Both the position numbers and the translations under genes were made by a program. Shown piece by piece: positions 52,985-64,000 of a stretch of 64,000 nt of DNA. The notes below the pieces were generated by a model that saw only the letters and a list, made by a program, of their open reading frames with translations, searched no databases and was not told the DNA's origin. Position 1 is the stretch's first letter. Each line of letters starts with the position of its first letter. The DNA comes from Pictodentalium vernedei (lineage: Eukaryota > Mollusca > Scaphopoda > Dentaliida > Dentaliidae): NCBI GenBank assembly GCA_031216915.1, contig CM062289.1, forward strand, positions 21,120,520 through 21,184,519, read 5' to 3'.

Positions 52985-55900
52985 ATACACTACCACTGAC
53001 ATATCCTTCACCTCTCTATGGCAGATAGTATATGCACTACTACTGACATATCCTCACCTCTCTATGTGATTTAGAATATACACTACCACTGACTGACATA
53101 TCCTTCATCTCTCTATGTGATTTAGTATATACACTACCTCTGACATATCCTTCATCTGTTTATGTGATTGAGTATATACACTACCACTGACATATCCTTC
53201 ATCTCTCTATGTGATTTAGTATACACACTACCACTGACATATCCTTCATCTGTCTATGTGATTTAGTATATACACTCCACTGACATATCCTTCACCTCTC
53301 TATGTCAGTTAGTATATACACTACCACTGACATATCCTTCATCTCTCTATGTCAGTTAGTATATACACTACCATCGACGCATCCTTCATCTCTCTATATC
53401 AGTTAGTATATACACTACCACTGACATATCATTCATCTCTCTATGTCAGTTAGTATACACACTTCCGCTGACATATCCTTCATCTCTCGATGTGCTTTAG
53501 TACATACACTACCCCTGACAAATCCTACATCTGTCTATGTGATTTCGTATATACGCTGCCACTGACTTATCATTCACCTCTCTATCTCAGTTAGTATATA
53601 TCCTAACACTGACATATCCTTCATCTATCTATGTGATTTATAATATACTCTACCAATGACATATCTTTCATCTGTCTATGTGATTTAGTATATACACTAC
53701 CACTGACATATCCTTCATCTCCCTATGTCAGTTATTATATGCACTACCATCGACACATCCTTCATCTCTCTTTGTCAGTTAGTATAAACACTACCACTGA
53801 CATATCCTTCATCTCTCTGTGCGATTTCGTATATACACTACCACTGACATATCCTTCATCTCTCTTTGTCAGTTAGTATATACACATCCACTGACATATC
53901 CTTCATCTATCGATGTGATTTGGTATATACAGTACCACAGACATAACCTTCATCTGTCTATGTGATTTAGTATATACACTACCACTGACGTATCCTTCAT
54001 CTCTCTATCTCAGTTAGTATATACGCTACCACTGACATATCCTTCATCTACCTGTGTGATTTAGTTTATACATTACAACTGACATATCCTTCATCTGTCT
54101 ATGTGATTTAGTATATACACTACCACTGACATATCCTTCATCTCTCTATGTGATTTAGTATATACACTACCACTGACATATCCCTCATCTCTCTATGTGA
54201 TTTAGTATATACACTACCACAGACATATCCTGCATCTCTCCATGTGATTTAGTATATAAACTTCCACTGACATATCCTTCATCTTTCTATGTGATTTATT
54301 ATATACACTACCTCTGACATATCCTTTATCTCTCTATGCGATTTAGTATATGCACTACCACTGACATAACCTTCCTCTCTCTATGTGCTTTAGTATATAC
54401 ACTACCACTGACATATACTTTATCTCTCTATGTCGGTTAGTATTTATACTACCTCTTATACATCCTTCATCTCTCTATGTCATTTAGTATAGACACTACC
54501 ACTGACACATCCTTCATCTCTCTACATCAGTTAGTATATACACTACCACTGACACATCCTTCATCACTCTATGTGATTTAGTATATACACTACCACTGAC
54601 ATATCCTTCATCTGCCTATGTCAGTTAGTATATACACTACCATTGTCATATCCTTCATCTCTCTATGTCAGGTAGTATGTACTCTACCACTGACATATCC
54701 CCGCCTCTCTATGTCAGTTAGTACATACACTAACCTTCATATCTCTATGTCAGTTAGTATATACAATAACATTGACATATCCTTCATCTCTCTATATCAG
54801 TTAGTATATACACTACCACTGACGTATCCATCATCTCTCTAAGTGATTTAGAATATACGTATTATTGTCATATCCTTCATCTCTCTATGTGATTTAGTAT
54901 ATACACTATCACTGACATATCCTTCATCCCTCGATGTGATTTAGTATATACCCTACCACTGACATATCCTTCATCTCTCTATGTGATTTAGTATATACTC
55001 TATCACTGGCATATCCTTCATCCCTCGATGTGATTTAGTAAATATACACTACCACTGACATATCCTTCATTTCTCTATGTGATTTAGTATAAACACTACC
55101 ACTAACATATCCTTCATCTCTCTAAGTGATTTAGTATATACGCTACTATTGACATATTCTTCATCTCTCTATGTGATTTCGTATATACACTATCACTGGC
55201 ATATCCTTCATCCCTCGATGTGATTTATTATATACACAACCACTGACATATCCTTCATCCATAGATGTGATTTACTATATACATTACCACTGACATATCC
55301 TTCATCGCTCGATGTGATTTAATTTATACACTACTACTGACTTATCCTTCATCTCTCTATGTCAGATAGTATATACACTACCGCTGGCATGTTCATCTCT
55401 CGATGTGATTTAGTAAATCACATCCCTCCATGTGATTTAGTATATACACTACCACTGACATATCCTTCATCTCTCTAAGTGATTTAGTATATACGCTACT
55501 ACTGACATATCCTTCATCTCTCTATGTGATTTAGTATACACACTATCACTGGCATATCCTTCATCCCTCGATGTGATTTATTATATATACAGCCACTGAC
55601 ATATCCTTCATCTTTCGAAGAGATTTAGTATACACACTACCACTGGCATATCCTTCATCTCCCGATGTGGTGTATTATATACACTACCACTGACGTATCC
55701 TTCATCTCTCGATGAGATTTATTACATACACTACCACTGACGTTTCCTTCATCTCCCGATGTGATTTATTACATACACTACCACTGACGTATCCTTCATC
55801 TCCTGATGTGATTTAGTATATACACTACCACTAACTTATCCCTCATCTCTCATTGTCATTTGTTATATACACTACCACTGACGTATCCTTCATCTCTCAA

Positions 55901-56326
55901 TGTGGTGATTTAGTATATACACTACCACTGACATATCCTTCATCTCCCGATGTGATTTATTATATACACTGACATATCCTTCATCTCTCTATGTGATTTA
56001 TTAGATACACTACTACTGACATACACTTCATCTCTCTATTTGATTTATTATATACACTACCACAGACATATCCCTTATCTCTCTATGTGATTTAGTTATA
56101 CACTACCAGTGACATATCCTTCATCACTCTATGTGATTTAGTGTATACACTACCACTGACATATCCTTCATCTCTCTATGTGATTTAGTATATACACTAC
56201 CACTGACATATCCTTCATCTCTCTATGTGATTTAGTATATACACTACCACTGACATATCCTCCATCTCTCTACGTCAGTTAGTATATACACTATCACTGA
56301 CACATCCTTCATCTCTCTTTGTGATT
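52985..56326 (+). repeat. 3.34-kb satellite block, copy 1 (offset 3,536)
   Basis: Nearly identical to 56521-59862 at a constant offset of 3,536 bp. Landmarks are GCAGATAGTATATGCAC (53021/56557), the AATCACATCCCTCCATGTG junction (55417/58953) and AATGTGGTGATTTAG (55899/59435). Only a handful of substitutions were seen, for example TTATTGTCAT against TTATTGACAT near 54857/58393. Confidence 0.93.
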
Positions 56327-56520
56327 TAGTATATATGCTACTATTGACATATCCTTCATCTCTCTATGTGATTTATTATATACACAACCACAGACATATC
56401 CTTCATCCCTCGATGTGATTTAGTATATACCCTACCACCGACATATCCTTCATCGCTCGATGTGATTTAGTATATACACTATCACTGGCATATCCTTCAT
56501 CTCTCAATGTGATTTAGTAT

Positions 56521-59500
56521 ATACACTACCACTGACATATCCTTCACCTCTCTATGGCAGATAGTATATGCACTACTACTGACATATCCTCACCTCTCTA
56601 TGTGATTTAGAATATACACTACCACTGACTGACATATCCTTCATCTCTCTATGTGATTTAGTATATACACTACCTCTGACATATCCTTCATCTGTTTATG
56701 TGATTGAGTATATACACTACCACTGACATATCCTTCATCTCTCTATGTGATTTAGTATACACACTACCACTGACATATCCTTCATCTGTCTATGTGATTT
56801 AGTATATACACTCCACTGACATATCCTTCACCTCTCTATGTCAGTTAGTATATACACTACCACTGACATATCCTTCATCTCTCTATGTCAGTTAGTATAT
56901 ACACTACCATCGACGCATCCTTCATCTCTCTATATCAGTTAGTATATACACTACCACTGACATATCATTCATCTCTCTATGTCAGTTAGTATACGCACTT
57001 CCGCTGACATATCCTTCATCTCTCGATGTGCTTTAGTACATACACTACCCCTGACAAATCCTACATCTGTCTATGTGATTTCGTATATACGCTGCCACTG
57101 ACTTATCATTCACCTCTCTATCTCAGTTAGTATATATCCTAACACTGACATATCCTTCATCTATCTATGTGATTTATAATATACTCTACCAATGACATAT
57201 CTTTCATCTGTCTATGTGATTTAGTATATACACTACCACTGACATATCCTTCATCTCCCTATGTCAGTTATTATATGCACTACCATCGACACATCCTTCA
57301 TCTCTCTTTGTCAGTTAGTATAAACACTACCACTGACATATCCTTCATCTCTCTGTGCGATTTCGTATATACACTACCACTGACATATCCTTCATCTCTC
57401 TTTGTCAGTTAGTATATACACATCCACTGACATATCCTTCATCTATCGATGTGATTTGGTATATACAGTACCACAGACATAACCTTCATCTGTCTATGTG
57501 ATTTAGTATATACACTACCACTGACGTATCCTTCATCTCTCTATCTCAGTTAGTATATACGCTACCACTGACATATCCTTCATCTACCTGTGTGATTTAG
57601 TTTATACATTACAACTGACATATCCTTCATCTGTCTATGTGATTTAGTATATACACTACCACTGACATATCCTTCATCTCTCTATGTGATTTAGTATATA
57701 CACTACCACTGACATATCCCTCATCTCTCTATGTGATTTAGTATATACACTACCACAGACATATCCTGCATCTCTCCATGTGATTTAGTATATAAACTTC
57801 CACTGACATATCCTTCATCTTTCTATGTGATTTATTATATACACTACCTCTGACATATCCTTTATCTCTCTATGCGATTTAGTATATGCACTACCACTGA
57901 CATAACCTTCCTCTCTCTATGTGCTTTAGTATATACACTACCACTGACATATACTTTATCTCTCTATGTCGGTTAGTATTTATACTACCTCTTATACATC
58001 CTTCATCTCTCTATGTCATTTAGTATAGACACTACCACTGACACATCCTTCATCTCTCTACATCAGTTAGTATATACACTACCACTGACACATCCTTCAT
58101 CACTCTATGTGATTTAGTATATACACTACCACTGACATATCCTTCATCTGCCTATGTCAGTTAGTATATACACTACCATTGTCATATCCTTCATCTCTCT
58201 ATGTCAGGTAGTATGTACTCTACCACTGACATATCCCCGCCTCTCTATGTCAGTTAGTACATACACTAACCTTCATATCTCTATGTCAGTTAGTATATAC
58301 AATAACATTGACATATCCTTCATCTCTCTATATCAGTTAGTATATACACTACCACTGACGTATCCATCATCTCTCTAAGTGATTTAGAATATACGTATTA
58401 TTGACATATCCTTCATCTCTCTATGTGATTTAGTATATACACTATCACTGACATATCCTTCATCCCTCGATGTGATTTAGTATATACCCTACCACTGACA
58501 TATCCTTCATCTCTCTATGTGATTTAGTATATACTCTATCACTGGCATATCCTTCATCCCTCGATGTGATTTAGTAAATACACACTACCACTGACATATC
58601 CTTCATTTCTCTATGTGATTTAGTATGAACACTACCACTGACATATCCTTCATCTCTCTAAGTGATTTAGTATATACGCTACTATTGACATATTCTTCAT
58701 CTCTCTATGTGATTTCGTATATACACTATCACTGGCATATCCTTCATCCCTCGATGTGATTTATTATATACACAACCACTGACATATCCTTCATCCATAG
58801 ATGTGATTTACTATATACATTACCACTGACATATCCTTCATCGCTCGATGTGATTTAATATATACACTACTACTGACTTATCCTTCATCTCTCTATGTCA
58901 GATAGTATATACACTACCGCTGGCATGTTCATCTCTCGATGTGATTTAGTAAATCACATCCCTCCATGTGATTTAGTATATACACTACCACTGACATATC
59001 CTTCATCTCTCTAAGTGATTTAGTATATACGCTACTACTGACATATCCTTCATCTCTCTATGTGATTTAGTATACACACTATCACTGGCATATCCTTCAT
59101 CCCTCGATGTGATTTATTATATATACAGCCACTGACATATCCTTCATCTTTCGAAGAGATTTAGTATACACACTACCACTGGCATATCCTTCATCTCCCG
59201 ATGTGGTGTATTATATACACTACCACTGACGTATCCTTCATCTCTCGATGAGATTTATTACATACACTACCACTGACGTTTCCTTCATCTCCCGATGTGA
59301 TTTATTACATACACTACCACGGACGTATCCTTCATCTCCTGATGTGATTTAGTATATACACTACCACTAACGTATCCCTCATCTCTCATTGTCATTTGTT
59401 ATATACACTACCACTGACGTATCCTTCATCTCTCAATGTGGTGATTTAGTATATACACTACCACTGACATATCCTTCATCTCCCGATGTGATTTATTATA

Positions 59501-59862
59501 TACACTGACATATCCTTCATCTCTCTATGTGATTTATTAGATACACTACTACTGACATACACTTCATCTCTCTATTTGATTTATTATATACACTACCACA
59601 GACATATCCCTTATCTCTCTATGTGATTTAGTTATACACTACCAGTGACATATCCTTCATCACTCTATGTGATTTAGTGTATACACTACCACTGACATAT
59701 CCTTCATCTCTCTATGTGATTTAGTATATACACTACCACTGACATATCCTTCATCTCTCTATGTGATTTAGTATATACACTACCACTGACATATCCTCCA
59801 TCTCTCTACGTCAGTTAGTATATACACTATCACTGACACATCCTTCATCTCTCTTTGTGATT
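56521..59862 (+). repeat. 3.34-kb satellite block, copy 2 (offset 3,536)
   Basis: Partner of 52985-56326. The ~200 bp between the copies is not an ordinary junction: 56327-56546 matches 43301-43520 almost perfectly. This is the most recent large duplication visible in the window, unless it is an assembly error. Confidence 0.93.
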
Positions 59863-62800
59863 TTGTATATACACAACCACTGTCATATTCTTCATCACTC
59901 TATGTAATTTAGTATATACACTACCACTGACATATCCTTCATCTCTCTATGTCTGTTAGTATATACACTACCACAGACATATCCTTCATCTCTCTATGTC
60001 AGTCAGTTTGTACACTACCACTGACATATCCTTCACCTCTCTATGGCAGATAGTATATACACTACCACTGACATATCCTTCACCTCTCTATGTGATTTAG
60101 AATATACACTACCACTGACTGACATATCCTTCATCTCTCTATGTGATTTAGTACATACACTACCTCTGACATATCCTTCGTCTCTCTATGTCAGTTAGTA
60201 TATACACTACCATGGAAACATCCTTCATCTCTCTATGTCAGTTAGTATATACACTACCACTGACATATCCTTCATCTCTCTGTGCGATTTAGTATATACA
60301 CTACCACTGACATATCCTTCATCTCTCGATGTGATTTAGTATATACACTACCACAGACAAATCCTACATCTGTCTACGTGATTTCGTATATACGCTGCCG
60401 CTGACTTATCATTCACCTCCCTATCTCAGTTAGTATATATCCTACCATTGACATATCCTTCATCTGTCTATGTGATTTATAATATACTCTACCACTGACA
60501 TATCCTTCATCTGTCTATGTGATTTAGTATATACACTACCACTGACATATCCTTCATCTCTCTATGTCAGTTAGTATATGCACTACCATCGACACATCAT
60601 TCATCTCTCTTTGTCAGTTAGTATAAACACTACCACTGACATATCCTTCATCTCTCTGTGCGATTTAGTATATACACTACCACTGACATATCCTTCATCT
60701 CTCTATGTCAGTTAGTATATACACTACCACTGACATATCCTTCATCTATCGATGTGATTTAGTATATACAGTACCACAGACATAACCTTCATCTGTCTAT
60801 GTGATTTAGTATATACACTACCACTGACGTATCCTTCATCTCTCTATCTCAGTTAGTATATACGCTACCACTGACATATCTTTCTTCTGTCTATGTGATG
60901 TAGTATGTACACTACCACTGACATATCCTTCATCTGTCTATGTGATTTTAGTATATATACTACCACTGGCATATCCTTCATCTGTCTATGTGATTTAGTT
61001 TATACATTACAACTGACATAACCTTCATCTGTCTATGTGATTTAGTATATACACTTCCACTGACATATCCTTCATCTCTCTATGTGATTTAGTATATACA
61101 CTACCACTGACATATCCCTCATCTCTCTATGTCATTTAGTATATACACTACCACAGAAACATCCTTCATCTCTCGATGTGATTTAGTATATACACTACCA
61201 CTGACATATCCTTCATCTTTCTATGTGATTTATTATATACACTACCTCTTACATATCCTTTATCTCTCTATGCGATTTAGTATATGCACTACCACTGACA
61301 TAACCTTCCTCTCTCTATGTGCTTTAGTATATACACTACCACTGACATAAACTTTATCTCTCTATGTCGGTTAGTATTTATACTACCTGTTATACATCCT
61401 TCATCTCTCTATGTGATTTAGTATAGACACTACCACTGACACATCCTTCATCTCTCTACGTCAGTTAGTATATACACTACCACTGACACATCCTTCATCA
61501 CTCTATGTGATTTAGTATATACACTACCACTGACATATCCTTCATCTGTCTATGACAGTTAGTATATACACTACCATTGGCATATCCTTCATCTCTCTAT
61601 GTTAGGTAGTATGTACTCTTCCTCTGACATATCCCCGCCTCTCTGTCAGTTAGTATATACAATACCAGTGACATAACCTTCATATCTCTATGACAGTTAG
61701 TATATACACTAACATTGACATATCCTTCATCTCTCTATATCAGTTAGTATATACACTACCACTGACGTATCCTTCATCTCTCTGTGTGATTTAGTATATA
61801 CACTACCACTGACATATCCTTCATCTCTCTATGCCAGTTAGTATATACACTTCCACTGACATATCCTTCATCTCTCTATGTCATTTAGTATATGCACTAC
61901 CACTGTCTTATCCTTCATCTGTCGAAGTGATTTAGTATATACACTACTACTGACATATCCTTCATCACTCTATGTCAGTTAGTATATACACTTCCACTGA
62001 CATATCCTTCATCTCTCTATGCCAGTTAGTATATACACTTCCACTGACATATCCTTCATCTCTCTATGTGATTTAGTATAGACACTACCACTGACATAAC
62101 CTTCATCTGTCTATGTGATTTAGTATATACACTACTACTGACGTATCCTTCATCTCTCTATCTCAGTTAGTATATACACTACCACTGACATATCCTTCGT
62201 CTGTCTATGTCAGTTAGTATATACACAACCATTGGCATTTATTTCATCTCTCTCTGTCAGGTAGTATGTACTCTACCACTGACATATCCTTCATCTATCG
62301 ATGTGATTTAGTATATACAGTACCACAGACATAACCTTCATCTCTCTATGTGATTTAGTATATACACTACCACTCACTCTCTCTATGTCAGGTAGTATGT
62401 ACTCTTCCTCTGACATATCCCCGCCTCTCTATCTCAGTTAGTATATACACTACCACTGACATATCTTTCTTCTGTCTATGTGATGTAGTATATATACTAC
62501 CACTGACATATCCTTCATCTGTCCATGTGATTTATATAATATACACTACCACTGACATATCCTTCATCTATCTGTGTGATTTAGTTTATACATTACAACT
62601 GACATATCCTTCATCTGTCTATGTGATTTAGTATATACACTACCACTGACATATCCTTCATCTCTCTATGTGATTTAGTATATACACTACCACTGACATA
62701 TCCCTCATCTCTCTATGTGATTTAGTATATACACTACCACAGACATATCCTTCATCTCTCGATGTGATTTAGTATATACACTACCAATGACACATCCTTC

Positions 62801-64000
62801 ATCTCTCTACGTCAGTTAGTATATACACTACCACTGGCACATCCTTCATCACTCTATGTGATTTAGTATATACACTACCACTGACATATCCTTCATCTGT
62901 CTATGTCAGTTAGTATATACACTATTGGCATATCTTTCATCTCTCTATGTCAGGTAGTATGTACTCTACCACTGACATATCCCCGCCTCTCTATGTCAGT
63001 TAGTATATACACTACCAGTTACATAACCTTCATATCTCTATGTCAGTTAGTATATACACTAACATTGACATATCCTTCATCTCTTTATATCAGTTAGTAT
63101 ATACACTACCACTGACGTATCCTTCATCTCTCTAAGTGATTTAGAATATACGCTACTATTGACATATCCTTCATCTCTCTATGTGATTTAGTATACACAC
63201 TATCACTGGCATATCCTTCATCCCTCGATGTGATTTAGTATATACCCTACCACTGACATATCCTTCATCTCTCTATGTGATTTTGTATATACTCTATCAC
63301 TGGCATATCCTTCATCCCTCGATGTGATTTAGTAAATATACACTACCACTGACATATCCTTCATTTCTCTATGTGATTTAGTATAAACACTACCACTGAC
63401 ATATCCTTCATCTCTCTAAGTGATTTAGTATATACGCTACTATTGACACATCCTTCATCTCTCTGTGTGATTCCGTATATACACAATCCCTGGCATATCC
63501 TTCATTCCTCGATGTGATTTATTATATACACAACCACTGACATATCCTTCATCCATAGATGTGATTAACTATATACACTACCACTGACATATCCTTCATC
63601 GCTCGATGTGATTTAATATATACACTACCACTGACTTATCCTTCATCTCTCTATGTCAGTTAGTATATACACTACCACTGGCATGTTCTTCATCTCTCGA
63701 TGTGATTTAGTAAAGTCTACCACTGACATAACCTTCATCCCTCGATGTGATTTAGTATATACACTACCACTGACATATCCTTCATCTCTCCAAGTGATTT
63801 AGTATATACGCTACTACTGACATATCCTTCATCTCTCTGTGTGATTTAGTACATACACTATCTCTGGCATATCCTTCATCCCTCGATGTGATTTATTATA
63901 TACACAACCACTGGCATATCCGTCATCCCTCGATGTGATTTAGTATATACACTACCACTGGCATATCCTTCATCTCCCGATGTGATGTATTATATACTCT

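Larger units (their letters stand above)
13205..64000 (+). repeat. 47-bp satellite, subfamily B (runs off the right edge)
   Basis: About a thousand head-to-tail units, estimated by dividing length by 47. Landmarks are GTGATTTAGTATATACAC and TACCACTGACATATCCTTC, joined by CATCTCTCTAT. My count of the consensus unit is 13 A, 12 C, 4 G, 18 T, so the plus strand is strongly C-over-G. Every unit I read has the same orientation. Recurrent variants are GTCAGTTAG for GTGATTTAG, CTGTCTATG, CTCGATGTG, TACGCTACTACTG, and shortened units such as ATACACTGACATATCC. Single-base indels are rare, so the 47-bp phase is mostly kept over tens of kilobases. Open frames in it (60-81 codons) are the repeat read in translation. 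Except for three SINEs, no foreign insertion was seen. Confidence 0.95.

Noticed and set aside
24683..63097. Open frames of 64-81 codons with SIYTTTDISFISLC-like repeats
   Set aside because: They are satellite B in translation, open only where variants such as GTCAGTTAG remove the usual stops. Identical frames at 54618 and 58154 are simply the 3,536-bp duplication.
13205..64000. CRISPR array
   Set aside because: Units are directly abutting 47-bp copies with no unique spacers, and the surrounding DNA is eukaryotic.

Overview
This is eukaryotic, almost certainly animal, nuclear DNA. It has no dense gene track, and it carries TTAGGG-type repeats, tRNA-derived SINEs, TA-flanked palindromic MITEs, a TTAA-flanked piggyBac-like element and one exon-like segment bounded by GT/AG splice signals. 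From memory, unchecked, the degenerate 'CAGAACCACTGGGCCA…' type repeats at 2.9-5.5 kb and the '…GAGC…TTCAGACCCC…GGCCTCTTGT' element look like dispersed repeats of molluscan genomes. A mollusc is therefore my best guess for the host.

Region 1 (1-9.87 kb) is a patchwork of old repeats and small transposons: a 140-157 bp tandem repeat (1-1065); a GGTACC-rich foldback region (1.42-2.06 kb); a short telomere-like block (2.65 kb); a diverged ~165 bp tandem repeat (2.9-5.5 kb); three copies of one ~256 bp palindromic MITE (4.54, 6.49 and 7.42 kb); a piggyBac-like element with the third MITE nested inside it (7.29-8.17 kb); a LINE-like 3' end; and several hairpins. The only convincing protein-coding signal is at 9605-9759. 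This is a probable exon encoding a leucine-rich-repeat C-terminal cap (LRRCT), with an acceptor before it, a donor after it and poly(A) signals just downstream. A 225-codon minus-strand ORF (5758-6435) is unrecognised and doubtful.

Region 2 (9.87-64 kb, running off the right edge) is one continuous 47-bp satellite. It has a smaller subfamily A (10.1-12.3 kb, unit core CGATTTATTGGGAGCACG), a degenerate transition zone (12.3-13.2 kb), and a huge subfamily B (13.2-64 kb, unit core GTGATTTAGTATATACAC). A and B have the same period and align along the unit, so one probably gave rise to the other. All units point the same way.

Inside B lie three 364-bp SINEs (21.4, 23.4 and 27.9 kb). They sit at the same position in the satellite and share flanking variant units, so they were copied together with the satellite by segmental duplication. 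B also shows nested higher-order structure: a 141-bp trimer, a 564-bp tandem duplication, ~1.9 kb and ~1.2 kb blocks, a nearly identical 3.3-kb block repeated at an offset of 3,536 bp, and a multi-kilobase super-repeat present about seven times between 41 and 64 kb. The array appears to be actively turning over. No protein or RNA gene, and no defined multigene system, can be supported in it.
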